Origin: Luteolibacter sp. LG18
GTDB lineage: Bacteria; Verrucomicrobiota; Verrucomicrobiia; Verrucomicrobiales; Akkermansiaceae
Direction of reading: 5' to 3'
DNA: 64,000 nt
Assembly: GCF_036322585.1 (NCBI RefSeq)
Contig: NZ_AP024600.1
Coordinates: forward strand, 3,968,001-4,032,000
This document shows positions 39,741-50,199 of the stretch, piece by piece. Numbering within the stretch: position 1 is the first letter of the stretch; each line of letters opens with the position of its first letter. The notes under the pieces were generated by a model that made no database searches, had not been told where the DNA came from, and saw only the letters and a program-made list of their open reading frames with translations. Both the position numbers and the translations under genes were made by a program.

Positions 39741-42700
39741 ATGAAAGCCAGTCGCTCCCTTGCGGTGTGCTTGTGCCTTGCGTCCGCCGCTGTGACAGCG
39801 GTGCTGTGGTGGCCTTCCAGCCATCCGGACGCATCTTTCCGTTCCGCGGCGACGCGGAGCGGTAGTCGGGAACCCTCCAATGGGGTTCGTTCCAATGGAG
39901 TCATTGCCGAAGCCTCGCCGGACAGCGGCAAGGTGACACCGGCGATGGCCGAGGAGTTCGGAGCCTGGGCGCTGGCGAAGGCGCGCCAGCCGGACATGCA
40001 GCCGATCGCGGCCTTCGGTGGCTGGATCGAGCGTTGGCAGGCGGCCTCGCCTGATGAGCGAAAGGCGCTCGTGGCGGAAGGTGCCCGGCTTGCTGCGGAA
40101 CGCCGCGAGGAGTTCAAGGCGCTGATCGCCACCGACCCGCGGCGCGCGCTGGAGGAAGCCGTGCCGCGTGTGGTGCGGCAGGAGTTGCCGAAGGCGATCG
40201 TGGATTCGCTGGAGACGCCGGTTTCCGCGAAGGGGGACTACAACGTTTACATGGGGACTCCGGCACCGGGCCTGGAGGCTCCGGCGGAGCCGCTGACGCT
40301 GCGGTATTTCGAGTCGGATGGCGTGAGCTACAAGGCGCGCGTGTTCGGCCAGATGGACACGGTGATGTCGAAGCCGAAGATCCCGCTGCACGGGGTGGCG
40401 GTGGACCGGGAGTTCGCGGTGGCGGAAAGCCCGCTGCGCCAGCTCGAGGTCGGCGAGATCGTGCCCGCGGGGACAACGGTGCAATCGACCTGCCCGGTGT
40501 CCGGAAAGACCACGACCGCCGTATCCAGCGGCGAGAAGGTGGACTCGGACACGCCGACGGTGGAAGTCGGCGGGGACTACATCACGTTGTGCAACGGTTC
40601 GCACGTCACGGTGCTGGACGACGCCTACCGCACGGCGGTGCAGGCGAGCGGTCCGGGCGGTGCGTCGTCGTTTGTGGCGGCGTATCCGGGTGCGTCCGCG
40701 AAATCGATCGGTGACTTTCACTGCCTCTACATCCGGGTGACCTATCCGGACCAGATGGTGGCGCCGAACACGGAGGACACCGCGTATGCGGACATGGCGA
40801 ACAACGCCCGCTATTATCTGGAGAGCTCGTATGGGAAAATGACCCAGACCAGCGTGTTCACACCGGTGATCGTGATGCCGCACACCATGCGCTGGTATCT
40901 CGACAAGGACGGCGAGGTGGACGGGCTGGGGCTGGTGCACAGCGACGCGCGGGCGGAGGCGAAGAAACTCGGCTACGACTCGGCGCAGTTCACCTGCACG
41001 ATCGTGCGAGTGAACGGCGGGCCGAAGCTTTCCGGCACCTCCTGGGGTGGCGGCAACAGCGTGTGGATCACCTGGAACGGCATGGATGTGCTGAACCACG
41101 AGTGCGGCCACTCGCTCGGTCGCAACCACGCGAACTTCTGGAGCACCAGCGATGGCACGGCCTACGGCAATGGCAGCAACTCGGAGTATGGCAACAGCTT
41201 CGACGTGATGGGCGGTGCCTATGGTTTCAGCGCGCACTACAACGCCTATAGCAAGCGGGCTCTCTCCTGGCTGCCGGACAGCTACGTGAACCTGCCGAAG
41301 GGCAACGGGGTTTACCGCATTTACGCCTACGACCAACCGCAGCTTGAGGAAGGGAAACGCTACGGGCTTGCCGTGGCGAAGGACAGCATCCGCGGCTACA
41401 ATCTCGAGTTTCACCCCGCGCGTGGCGGCCTGCTGGCGGAGAGCGCGCTGGTGCTCTACAATGGCATGGGCAGCAACGCCGGCCACCTGCTCGACACCAC
41501 GCCGGGTTCGCCGGGTGGAAAGGGCGATGGCGGCATTGCCGTGGGACGCACCTATTCGGATTTCGAGTCCGACCAGCACTTCACCGTGCTCTCGAAGAAC
41601 GCGACCACGCCGGTCTCGCTCGACATCGCCTACAACCGCGGACCGTTCCCGGGCAACGTGGCCCCGACCGCGACGCTGGCCACCTCCGGCACCACGATCT
41701 CGGTGGGCGGCAGCGTGACCTTCACCGCGACGGCTTCCGATGCGAACGGCGACGCGCTGGCCTACCAGTGGGACTTCAGCGATGGCGTGGGCGGCACGAA
41801 CAGCGCCAGCTTCACCCGCACCTTCAGCGCGGCGGCACAGATCACCGCGCAGCTCACGGTTTCCGATATGAAGGGCGGCACCGTCCGCCGTTCGGTGGTG
41901 GTGAATGTCGGCTCGCACGGCAAGCAAGCCATCACCGGCACGGTCACCGCCGGTGGCAGCCCGTTGGCGGGGGTGCTCATCACTGGCAATGGCAAGTACT
42001 GCTACACGGATGCGGACGGCACCTATACCCTCGCGGGCGTGGCGACCGGATCGCAGACGCTCGCGGCGAGCCTGCCGGGCTACACCTTCACGCCTTCCAC
42101 CGCGAATCCCTACACGGTGGTCGCGGGCACCAATACGGTTGATTGGACGGCCGCGGCCTCGGCGTTCGTGACGCTCGCGAAGGTGGCGGATGCCACCGAG
42201 GGCGGATCGAGCGGGACCTTCCGCTTCACCCGCACGGGGGATACCTCGGCGGACATGGTGGTGCGCGTGTCGCCGGTCGGTGGCACGGCGGTGAAGACCA
42301 CCGACTACACGTTTTCGCCGGATTACGTGGCGGACGGTTCCTACAAGTCCTTCACGATCCCCGCGGGATCGGCCACGCTGGATGTCACGGTGGCCGCGGT
42401 GAACGACACCGCTGCGGAAGGCCCGGAAACGATCACGCTGCAGCTGGCCTCGAACGGCAACTATATCTCGAACACCGGCAACGCGGTGGTGATGACGGTG
42501 GTGGACAACGATACCTCGCTGCCGCAGGTGGCGGTGACCGCACCGGATCCGTTTGCCACGGAGGACTCCGGCGGCACGGACACCGGCTCCTTCACATTCA
42601 CCCGCACGGGCGCCACGACCTCGGCGCTGAACCTCACGGTCGCATGGAGCGGCGGAGCCACCAATGGCACCGACTACAGCACGCTGTCGACGACGGTGAC

Positions 42701-45700
42701 GATTCCCTCGGGCCAGAGCTCGGTGAATGTTACGGTGACCCCCACCAATGACAGCGCGATCGAGGGGCCGGAGGATGTGATCGCGACGATCAGCGCGAAC
42801 GCGGCCTACGTGCTCGATGCTTCGGCGACCACTTCGACGGTGACGATCACGGACGACGACACGCCGGTGGTCACGGTGACCGTGCCGGATGCGAACGCGT
42901 CGGAGAGCGGTCCGGATTCCGGGATGTTCCTGATTACCCGCACCGGCAGTACGGCCGCGGATCTGAAGGTGTACTACGGCCTTTCCGGAGGCGCGCTGCA
43001 GGGCGTGGATTACGCGCCGCTTTCCGGCGAGGTGGTCATTCCGGCCGGCTCGTCCACGGCGGCGGTGGTGGTGACGCCGTACAACGATGCCAATGGCGAG
43101 CAGTCGGAAACCGTCACGCTGGCGGTGACCACGTTCGACAATGACTACAGCGTGGGATCGCCCTTCCAGGGAACCGTGACGATCACCGACAACAACGATC
43201 CGCCGCTGGTGACGGTGCGCTCCACTTCCGCGGGCACCGAGGGCGGTTCGGATACCTCGGTGGTGTTCCGTGCGATCGGCAGTGGCACGGGCAACATCAC
43301 GGTGAACTACACCGTTTCGGGCACCGCCACCGCGGGAAGCGATTACACCGCGCTTTCCGGTTCGGTGTCCGTTCCCGCGAACGGCGCGAACGAGGTGAGC
43401 GTGCCGATCGACATCATCGACGATGGCAGCGCTGAGCCCACGGAAACGGTGGTGGTGACCATCACGCCGAACACGGCCTACACCGTTTACAACGAAAGCA
43501 CCGCCACGGCGCTGATCCGCGACAACGACAGCGGCGGCGAACGGGTGATGGTTTCGAACTACAACACCTCCGCGGCGGAGGGCGGCAGCACCGGGACGTT
43601 CTACTTCTCGCGGGCCGGCACCACCGGCGCGCTGACGGTGAACTACACGCTGTCCGGATCGGCGACCAACGGCACGGACTACACCAGCCTGTCCGGCAGT
43701 GTCGTGATTCCGGATGGCGAGCAGGGCGTGAACGTGGTGGTGACTCCCACCGATGACGCGACCGCGGAGGGCACGGAGACGGTGATCGCCACCGTGGCCT
43801 CCGGCACCGGTTACAGCGTCGACGTTCCGGCTTCGGCGACGATCGAGATCGCGGACAACGACACGTCGGCTGTGACGGTTGGTTTCCAGACCGCGACGAT
43901 GCAGACGAGCGAGCAACCGGGCGGCCTCGGCGAATACCGGGACATTCCGGTGACGCTCTCGGCCTCTTCGGCCGGCACCATCACGGTCAACTACATTGCG
44001 TCCGGCGGAACGGCTTCCGGGGATGATGTGGACTGGTCCTTCGCCGATGCGGCGAATGGCAACGCGTTCCTGCCCACGGGCACGCTGACGTTTGCTCCCG
44101 GCGTCACCAGCCAGAATATCCGTATCCGCGTGAAGAACGACGGCGTGACGGAAGTTCCGGAAACGGCGGTCATCGAACTGCGTGCACCGAACGGTGCCTC
44201 GCTCACTACGAACCTCAACAAGATAGCCGTGCTCATCTACGACGACACGGCTCCTCCGGTCGTGCTGGAAGAACGCTGGTCCGGCAGCACTGCCTACAAC
44301 ACGAACACGTGGACCGCGGCTCCCTCCTACAGCGGATTCCTTTACGGATTTACGCCCGCACAGGGAGTCGGTGATAGCTACTCGCGGCGTCTGGTTGGTC
44401 AGATCGTGGCTCCGGCGACGGGCACCTACAATTTCTGGATCGCGTCGGACGATGGCAGCCGTCTCTACCTGAGCACGGATTCCACGGCGGCGAACAAGAG
44501 CCAGATCGCGTCGCTTTCCACCTACACCTCGTTCCAGAACTGGGATGCGAACACCTCGCAGAAGTCGGCGAACATCACGCTGACGGCGGGGCAGTCCTAC
44601 TACATGGAGGTGCAGCACCTGGAAGGCAGCGGCGGCGACCACGTCTCGGTGGCGTGGCAGGGGCCGGGTTTCAGCCGGGTCCCGATCGCGTTCACGCTGC
44701 CGGACACCGCGCCGCCCACGGTGCGCCTCGCGCTGGCGTCCAGCACCCGCCTGGAAACCGATGGCTCGGAGCCGATGCTCTTCGCCTCGCTCGACCGGCC
44801 CGCCGGATCGACGGCGGTGACGGTGAACTACGCGGCCTCCGGCACGGCGACGAATGGCAGCGACTACTTGCTCACCTCGGGCACGCTGACGTTCAACGCG
44901 GGCGAGCAGACGAAGGCGATCCCGCTGACGTTGCTCACCGACGCGGTGAATGAAGCGCCGGAAACGATCGTGGTCACGCTGTCGAGCCCGTCGGGCGCGT
45001 CGCTGGCCACGCCGTCCTCGCACACGATCACGCTGCTCGATGCGAACGCACCGGTGGTGACGGCGGCCTCGTTCAATGCGAACGCTTCGCAACCGGCCGC
45101 GACGGTGATCGGCACGGTGACCGCGACTCCGGCCTCGGGCCGTAGCATTGCGAGCTGGTCGATCCAATCCGGCAACACGAGCAGCGTGTTCGCGATCAAC
45201 TCGAGCGGCCAGATGAGCCTGGCGGCACCGGGATCGCTGACGGTTCCGGGTACGGCCTACACCCTGGTGGTCCGTGCGACGGACAACCTCGGAGCGGCGT
45301 CCGATGGCACGGTGACGGTGACCGTGCAGCCGGGCAATGGCACGTGGACGAACCTCTCCGGCGGCTCGTGGTCGACCACGGGGAACTGGAGCGGCGGCCT
45401 CGTCGCGACGGGTGTGGGCGGCACGGCGGACTTCAGTACGCTGAACATCACCGCCGATGCGACCGTGACCCTTGATGGCGCACGCACGATCGGAAACCTG
45501 GTGTTCAACGACACGACGGCGAGCCACAACTGGGTGCTAAACACCGGATCGGGCGGGCCTCTCACGCTCGATGTGACCAGCGGCACTCCGACGATCACGG
45601 TGACCAACCAGACGGCCACCCTGGGCGTGGCGCTGGCGGGCTCGGAAGGATGGGCGAAGGTGGGAGCGGGCAAGCTCACGCTCACCGGCACCAACACGGT

Positions 45701-48491
45701 GACCGGCGGCGTGAACCTGAACGGCTCCGGCCTGGTTACGCTCGGCGGCACCAACGCGGCGAACACCTGGACCGTGACGAACGGGCAGTACACCGCGGGC
45801 GTGCTGCTCAACAGCAACAGCACCCTCGCTTCGGGATCGACACTCAACACCTCCTCCAACACCAGTTTCCCCGTGGGACTCGGCGTGGCGAACGGGGTGA
45901 CGGCGGGTGGTGGTTCGACCATCAACTTCAACGGCGCGAGCGGCCGGGCGGTGTATAACCTCGGCACCAGTTCGGTGCTGGCGGCGAACACGGTCAACAC
46001 CGGCACCAACCCGTTGCAGATCGTGGTTGGAAGCGGATCGCAGATCACCGGGAACATCGATCTCGGTGGGGGGCAGTTGAACATCCGCAACGACTTCACG
46101 CCCATCACCGGAGTGACGAAGAACAACACCGGGGTGTTCACCATCTCCGGGAACATCAGCGGCACCAACGCGTCCGGCATCAACACGCCGAACACGTTCA
46201 CCGGCACCTACGTGCTGAGCGGTGCCAATGACTTCACCGGCACCACCGCGGTCTCGGGTTACACGCTGTCGTTCAACTCCGTGAAGAACGTCGGCGGCGG
46301 CGCGAGCGCGCTCGGCGCCCCCACCACGGTGGCGGCGGGTACGATCGCGATCGGCAGCTCCACGACGGGTGGCACGATCGTTTACACCGGAACGGGCCAC
46401 ACCTCGGACCGGGTGATCAATCTCGCGGGCACCACCGGTGGGGCGATTGTCGATCAATCCGGCACCGGCCTGCTGAAGTTCAGCGGCGGCGTGACGGCCA
46501 CCGGCGCGGGCGTGAAGACGCTCACGCTGCGTGGTTCGACCGCGGGGACGGGTGAGATCGGCGGCACGATCGCGGACAGCACCAGTGCGACGGCCGTGAC
46601 GAAGAGCGGCACCGGCGCATGGACGCTTTCCGGGGCGAACACCTACACGGGTGCGACCACCGTTTCGGCGGGCACCTTGTTCGTGACGGGCAGCGTGGCG
46701 GGCAGCACCTCGGTAGCCAGCGGGGCAACCCTCGGTGGCACGGGCACACTGAACGGCGCGGTTTCGGTGGCTTCCGGTGGTACGCTTGCACCGGGTGTCG
46801 GAACCACGGGCACGCTGACCGTGAACAACACGCTGTCGCTCGCGGGCGGCACCCTGATGGAAGTCTCGAAATCGGGCGCGACGCTGGCCAACGACAAAGT
46901 GACGGGCGTGAGCACGCTCACCTGCGGCGGCACGCTGACGGTGACGAACGTGGGGCCGGACGCGCTGGCGGCGGGCAACACGTTCCAGCTCTTCAGCGCC
47001 ACCACGTATTCGGGAACGTTCACCACGGTGACGCTGCCGACCTTGACCGGTGGCCTGCTGTGGAACACCTCGAAGCTGTATGTCACCGGCACGATCTCGG
47101 TGAACACACCGCCGACCTTCACCAGCGATCCGATCAATGGTGGCAGCGTCGCGCAATCGGACGCCTACACCGGCACGCTCGCCACGGTGGCGAACGATCC
47201 GGACGCGGGCGACACGCTGACATTCACGAAAGTCAGCGGTCCGGGCTGGCTCAGCGTGGCGTCGAACGGCGCGCTCAGCGGCACGCCCGCGAGCGGGGAC
47301 GTGGGCTCCAACGCCTTCTCGGTGAAGGTCTCGGACGCGCTCGGAACCTATGCGACGGCGACGTTGAACATCACGGTGACTTCGCTGCTGCCGGGCTACA
47401 CCGCGGCGGACATTGGAACCACCGGCATCACCGGTAGCAGCAGTTACTCCGGCGGCGTCCACACCATCTCGGGTGGCGGCGCGGACATCTGGGGCACGGC
47501 GGATGCCTTCCAGTTCGCCTACCAGTCCTACACCGGGGACTTCGACATCCGCGCGCGGGTGGCCTCGCAGACCGCGACACACACGTCGTGCAAGGCGGGG
47601 GTGATGATCCGTGACAGCCTCGCGGCGAATGCGGTCAACGCGATGATGGAGATCACGCCGTCCAACGACGCGATCTTCCAATACCGCTCGTCGACCGGGG
47701 GCAGCAGTTCGTCGGTGCATGGACCGGCCACGAACACGGCACCGAACAACTGGGTGCGCCTGGTGCGAATCGGCTCGTCGTTCACGGCCTTCTATTCCAC
47801 GGATGGCACGGCCTGGACGCCGGTTGGAACGACGACGTTGACGATGGGCAGCACGGTTTACACCGGGCTGGCGGTGAGCAGCCATGTGAGTGGCACGCTC
47901 AGCACCGCGACCTTCGACAACTACGCGACGACGGCGGTGGATCTGCCGAGCCCGTGGGTGACCGCGGACATCGGGACGACGGGCCTGACCGGCAGCGCGT
48001 TCCGGTTGAACGGCGTGTTCCAGAACACCGGCGCGGGTGTGACCGGCGGCACGGCGGACGGGCTGCGCTTCACCTATCAAGCGCTCACCGCGGACGGCGA
48101 CATCACGGTGCGGATGCCGGCGTTCACGAACAGCGGCAGTTCCTCGCGCCTCGGCGTGATGATCCGCGATACGCTGTCCGCGAACTCGCCGCACATGTTC
48201 CTGGGAACGGATGCCTCGGGCGCGTTCACGTGGAGCTACCGGACGACCTCCGGCGGATCGACCACGACGGCGAACAGCGGCACGGCGACGGCCCCGAACG
48301 TGTGGGTGCGGTTGTCGCGGAGCGGCAGCACCATCACCGCGCATTCGAGCACGGATGGCAGCACGTGGACCAATGTCGGCTCGGTGAGCATCACCATGTC
48401 CACCAATTGCTACATCGGCCTCGCCACCGGTAGCGGCACGACCACCACGTTGACGACGTCCTCGTTCGACAACGTGACGGTGAATCCGTGA
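39741..48491 (+). CDS. Giant secreted mosaic metalloprotease / adhesin-like protein
   Basis: A 2916-aa secreted protein. N-terminal signal MKASRSLAVCLCLASAAVTAVLWW. A zinc metalloprotease domain spans about 310-620; residues 453-463 read HECGHSLGRNH, an HExxHxxGxxH site of the metzincin/gametolysin-like type. Then: PKD (about 638-722), carboxypeptidase-regulatory-like (about 730-790), a run of Calx-beta repeats (about 806-1500, each ending in D-N/D-D), PA14 (about 1506-1650), another Calx-beta (about 1655-1763), cadherin-like (about 1766-1863), autotransporter-associated strand repeats (about 1866-2450, TKSGTGAWTLSGANTYTGATTVSAGTL), a putative-Ig domain (about 2453-2550), and two related C-terminal beta-sandwiches (about 2550-2733, 2733-2916; each opens with TADIGTTG). 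No PEP-CTERM or membrane anchor ends it. Likely role: surface or secreted degradation and binding of polymers. Single gene followed by a terminator. Confidence 0.9.
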   Translation: MKASRSLAVCLCLASAAVTAVLWWPSSHPDASFRSAATRSGSREPSNGVRSNGVIAEASPDSGKVTPAMAEEFGAWALAKARQPDMQPIAAFGGWIERWQAASPDERKALVAEGARLAAERREEFKALIATDPRRALEEAVPRVVRQELPKAIVDSLETPVSAKGDYNVYMGTPAPGLEAPAEPLTLRYFESDGVSYKARVFGQMDTVMSKPKIPLHGVAVDREFAVAESPLRQLEVGEIVPAGTTVQSTCPVSGKTTTAVSSGEKVDSDTPTVEVGGDYITLCNGSHVTVLDDAYRTAVQASGPGGASSFVAAYPGASAKSIGDFHCLYIRVTYPDQMVAPNTEDTAYADMANNARYYLESSYGKMTQTSVFTPVIVMPHTMRWYLDKDGEVDGLGLVHSDARAEAKKLGYDSAQFTCTIVRVNGGPKLSGTSWGGGNSVWITWNGMDVLNHECGHSLGRNHANFWSTSDGTAYGNGSNSEYGNSFDVMGGAYGFSAHYNAYSKRALSWLPDSYVNLPKGNGVYRIYAYDQPQLEEGKRYGLAVAKDSIRGYNLEFHPARGGLLAESALVLYNGMGSNAGHLLDTTPGSPGGKGDGGIAVGRTYSDFESDQHFTVLSKNATTPVSLDIAYNRGPFPGNVAPTATLATSGTTISVGGSVTFTATASDANGDALAYQWDFSDGVGGTNSASFTRTFSAAAQITAQLTVSDMKGGTVRRSVVVNVGSHGKQAITGTVTAGGSPLAGVLITGNGKYCYTDADGTYTLAGVATGSQTLAASLPGYTFTPSTANPYTVVAGTNTVDWTAAASAFVTLAKVADATEGGSSGTFRFTRTGDTSADMVVRVSPVGGTAVKTTDYTFSPDYVADGSYKSFTIPAGSATLDVTVAAVNDTAAEGPETITLQLASNGNYISNTGNAVVMTVVDNDTSLPQVAVTAPDPFATEDSGGTDTGSFTFTRTGATTSALNLTVAWSGGATNGTDYSTLSTTVTIPSGQSSVNVTVTPTNDSAIEGPEDVIATISANAAYVLDASATTSTVTITDDDTPVVTVTVPDANASESGPDSGMFLITRTGSTAADLKVYYGLSGGALQGVDYAPLSGEVVIPAGSSTAAVVVTPYNDANGEQSETVTLAVTTFDNDYSVGSPFQGTVTITDNNDPPLVTVRSTSAGTEGGSDTSVVFRAIGSGTGNITVNYTVSGTATAGSDYTALSGSVSVPANGANEVSVPIDIIDDGSAEPTETVVVTITPNTAYTVYNESTATALIRDNDSGGERVMVSNYNTSAAEGGSTGTFYFSRAGTTGALTVNYTLSGSATNGTDYTSLSGSVVIPDGEQGVNVVVTPTDDATAEGTETVIATVASGTGYSVDVPASATIEIADNDTSAVTVGFQTATMQTSEQPGGLGEYRDIPVTLSASSAGTITVNYIASGGTASGDDVDWSFADAANGNAFLPTGTLTFAPGVTSQNIRIRVKNDGVTEVPETAVIELRAPNGASLTTNLNKIAVLIYDDTAPPVVLEERWSGSTAYNTNTWTAAPSYSGFLYGFTPAQGVGDSYSRRLVGQIVAPATGTYNFWIASDDGSRLYLSTDSTAANKSQIASLSTYTSFQNWDANTSQKSANITLTAGQSYYMEVQHLEGSGGDHVSVAWQGPGFSRVPIAFTLPDTAPPTVRLALASSTRLETDGSEPMLFASLDRPAGSTAVTVNYAASGTATNGSDYLLTSGTLTFNAGEQTKAIPLTLLTDAVNEAPETIVVTLSSPSGASLATPSSHTITLLDANAPVVTAASFNANASQPAATVIGTVTATPASGRSIASWSIQSGNTSSVFAINSSGQMSLAAPGSLTVPGTAYTLVVRATDNLGAASDGTVTVTVQPGNGTWTNLSGGSWSTTGNWSGGLVATGVGGTADFSTLNITADATVTLDGARTIGNLVFNDTTASHNWVLNTGSGGPLTLDVTSGTPTITVTNQTATLGVALAGSEGWAKVGAGKLTLTGTNTVTGGVNLNGSGLVTLGGTNAANTWTVTNGQYTAGVLLNSNSTLASGSTLNTSSNTSFPVGLGVANGVTAGGGSTINFNGASGRAVYNLGTSSVLAANTVNTGTNPLQIVVGSGSQITGNIDLGGGQLNIRNDFTPITGVTKNNTGVFTISGNISGTNASGINTPNTFTGTYVLSGANDFTGTTAVSGYTLSFNSVKNVGGGASALGAPTTVAAGTIAIGSSTTGGTIVYTGTGHTSDRVINLAGTTGGAIVDQSGTGLLKFSGGVTATGAGVKTLTLRGSTAGTGEIGGTIADSTSATAVTKSGTGAWTLSGANTYTGATTVSAGTLFVTGSVAGSTSVASGATLGGTGTLNGAVSVASGGTLAPGVGTTGTLTVNNTLSLAGGTLMEVSKSGATLANDKVTGVSTLTCGGTLTVTNVGPDALAAGNTFQLFSATTYSGTFTTVTLPTLTGGLLWNTSKLYVTGTISVNTPPTFTSDPINGGSVAQSDAYTGTLATVANDPDAGDTLTFTKVSGPGWLSVASNGALSGTPASGDVGSNAFSVKVSDALGTYATATLNITVTSLLPGYTAADIGTTGITGSSSYSGGVHTISGGGADIWGTADAFQFAYQSYTGDFDIRARVASQTATHTSCKAGVMIRDSLAANAVNAMMEITPSNDAIFQYRSSTGGSSSSVHGPATNTAPNNWVRLVRIGSSFTAFYSTDGTAWTPVGTTTLTMGSTVYTGLAVSSHVSGTLSTATFDNYATTAVDLPSPWVTADIGTTGLTGSAFRLNGVFQNTGAGVTGGTADGLRFTYQALTADGDITVRMPAFTNSGSSSRLGVMIRDTLSANSPHMFLGTDASGAFTWSYRTTSGGSTTTANSGTATAPNVWVRLSRSGSTITAHSSTDGSTWTNVGSVSITMSTNCYIGLATGSGTTTTLTTSSFDNVTVNP

Positions 48492-48512
48492 TCCGGTGAT
48501 CGTTTGAATTCC

Positions 48513-48546
48513 AGCGCCCCTTCCTTCACTGGGAGGGGCGCTTTTT
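48513..48546 (+). terminator. Rho-independent terminator of the giant gene
   Basis: AGCGCCCCT and AGGGGCGCT form a strong stem 21 bp after the stop codon, followed by TTTTT. Confidence 0.9.
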
Positions 48547-48555
48547 GGTGGAGGC

Positions 48556-48843
48556 TCAATGACCGCTGGCCAGCAATTGGAGCTGGAGGATGATGCCCGG
48601 TATGAGAAAGGCCGTGGCGAAGAGAACGGGCAATAGCAGGATGAATGAGAGAGCCGCGGAGAAGGGATGAGGGACGCGTATGCGGCGGGCGGTGAGGAAG
48701 AGCGCGACGAGACAGAGGAGGAGTGCGGCGACCGTCGGAATCCACAGATCCGGATCGGGACGGAGCGGCACGATGTGGTGCTGAAGGAAGGACCACCAGC
48801 CGGTGAGCAGCCGCACGATCACTTCCATGGCGGTGCTATTCAT
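48556..48843 (-). CDS. Small two- to three-helix membrane protein
   Basis: A 95-aa protein with hydrophobic helices WWSFLQHHIV-adjacent, LWIPTVAALLLCLVALFLTA (about 35-54) and ALSFILLLPVLFATAFLIPGIIL (about 64-86). No family is recognised. Its ATG at 48843 overlaps the stop of the upstream gene (ATGAATAG), so it is translated with it. It is last of five coupled minus-strand genes. Confidence 0.65.
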   Translation of the reverse strand: MNSTAMEVIVRLLTGWWSFLQHHIVPLRPDPDLWIPTVAALLLCLVALFLTARRIRVPHPFSAALSFILLLPVLFATAFLIPGIILQLQLLASGH

Positions 48844-49594
48844 GGGCACGGGCCTCGCGAAGGATTTGGTCGGTCTTCTCCACGGGAAGAATCTGGGTCT
48901 CGCCCGACTCCCGGAGCACGAGAAGTTGATTGCCCTTTTCGTCGGAGATCGCGGCGATCACGAGCGGCCGATTGGACGATTCGCCTGGTTCCTGGCCCGG
49001 CAGCAGAAGCACGAACGAATCGGTCGGACCACTCCGGGATCGAGTGGCCTGGAGGATCGAGGCCGGGAGCTTTTGCTCCCGCACGAGGTCCTTCAGGGTT
49101 TCCGGGTAGCGATTGTGTTCCTCCGCATACTCCACGAGCGGAAACCAGAGCTGGCGGGCGTTGAAGCTGGCCCTCGAGGCCTCGGAGGCTCTGCTGCGAT
49201 CGACGATCATGGGGGCACTGCGAAGCCAGGCGAGCTGGTGGGCCACTCCGCTGAGGCTGATCGCCGCCGCCGCTCCGAGCAGGAGGAGGGTGGTGGCGAT
49301 CACGGTGTGAACGGGCTTCCAGTGGCTTTCGATGCCACGGGCTCGACGGAACCAGTTCGTCAACCGGTGTCCGAGCAGGATCGCGACCAAGAGGCAGCCG
49401 ATGGACAGCAAGGGTGTGCTGCCATGCGGTGCGATTTCGGAAAGGAGCTTCATCGCGTGGACGGCCCAACCGATCAGGATGCGAAAGGGTATTTCGTAAA
49501 GGTAGGGGGAGACAATCGCTGGCAGGAGCACGACGACGGCGATCGCCCAACCGAGGGCGAGATAGGGGTTTCGCTTCTCGTCGTCTTCGCTCAT
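48836..49594 (-). CDS. Membrane protein with pseudopilin-like C-terminal domain (paralogue A)
   Basis: A 252-aa protein starting MSEDDEKRNPYLALGW. Three transmembrane helices fill the N-terminal half (about 14-34, 58-75, 98-116). The soluble C-terminal half has LVEYAEEHNRYPETLKDLVREQ, then FVLLLPGQEPGESSNRPLVIAAISDEKGNQLLVLRESGETQILP. The helix followed by YPETLKDL and a late strand pair with a final self-contained L-R-E-S-G motif recall type II secretion pseudopilin and DUF1559-type domains. The stop of the gene upstream overlaps this ATG (49591-49594). It is similar in plan to the proteins at 49591-50199 and 50322-51092. Function unknown. Confidence 0.7.
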   Translation of the reverse strand: MSEDDEKRNPYLALGWAIAVVVLLPAIVSPYLYEIPFRILIGWAVHAMKLLSEIAPHGSTPLLSIGCLLVAILLGHRLTNWFRRARGIESHWKPVHTVIATTLLLLGAAAAISLSGVAHQLAWLRSAPMIVDRSRASEASRASFNARQLWFPLVEYAEEHNRYPETLKDLVREQKLPASILQATRSRSGPTDSFVLLLPGQEPGESSNRPLVIAAISDEKGNQLLVLRESGETQILPVEKTDQILREARAHE

Positions 49595-50199
49595 CGCTTG
49601 TCGCGTTGGTCGAGCTCGTCCTTCAGCTTGCCTTCGGTCCAGTCCTCGATGGTGCCATCGAGCATCAGGACGAAACGGCGGGGGCCTGCCAAGGAGGGCT
49701 CGTAGGCGAGGATGCCGCGTCCGTTGCCGAGGGTTTCGGCAGGCAGGTAGGCATAGAAGCCGCCGCCGGGGTATTTCCACGCGCTATCCGGGATGCCGGG
49801 TTGGAAGAGTCCGGTGGGGGGCTTGCCGCCGTGGGCTGCGGCGTATTTCCAGATCTCGGTCTGGAGATCGCGGAGGGCGGCGCGGCGTTGCTCCGGATCG
49901 ATCTCGACGCCTCCCTTTTCGCGCAAGCGGTAGCCGGTGCCTTGCTTTTCCCATGCGCCGGGCGTGAGCAACTCGCGGGCCCCGGAGATCATGGTGAGCA
50001 CGACGTAGAAGAGCAGGCCGGTGACCATCAGCAGGCACAGCGCGCGGAGGTAAGTGAGGCGCGGGAGGGATGGGAAGCTGCGGGCGAGGTTGTTCCAGAG
50101 GAGCTTCACGAACCAGCCGATCAGGAGGTAGCCGGCGAGGAAGAACGAGAGGGCGTCGATGCGCGCGCGCGCGACATCGGTGAGGGTGTAGACTGTCAT
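49591..50199 (-). CDS. Membrane protein with pseudopilin-like C-terminal domain (paralogue B)
   Basis: A 202-aa protein starting MTVYTLTDVARARIDALSFFLAGYLLIGWFVKLLW. Helices lie at about 15-33 and 50-68. The soluble half has LQTEIWKYAAAHGGKPPTGLFQPGIPDSAWKYPGGGFYAYLPAE, then RGILAYEPSLAGPRRFVLMLDGTIEDWTEGKL. The last stretch, with a bulky strand leading to a D-G-T/H-x-E turn, is typical of the C-terminus of DUF1559/pseudopilin-like proteins. The frame is open upstream to 50496, but that segment is Pro/His-rich shadow. It overlaps paralogue A by 4 bp. Confidence 0.68.
   Translation of the reverse strand: MTVYTLTDVARARIDALSFFLAGYLLIGWFVKLLWNNLARSFPSLPRLTYLRALCLLMVTGLLFYVVLTMISGARELLTPGAWEKQGTGYRLREKGGVEIDPEQRRAALRDLQTEIWKYAAAHGGKPPTGLFQPGIPDSAWKYPGGGFYAYLPAETLGNGRGILAYEPSLAGPRRFVLMLDGTIEDWTEGKLKDELDQRDKR

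Noticed and set aside
39720..45527. A 1935-codon open frame antisense to the giant gene (and 935 codons at 45537-48344).
   Set aside because: It is exactly opposite a well-supported coding sequence with recognisable domains. The antisense protein is His/Arg/Val-rich without domains. High third-position GC removes stops in this antisense frame.
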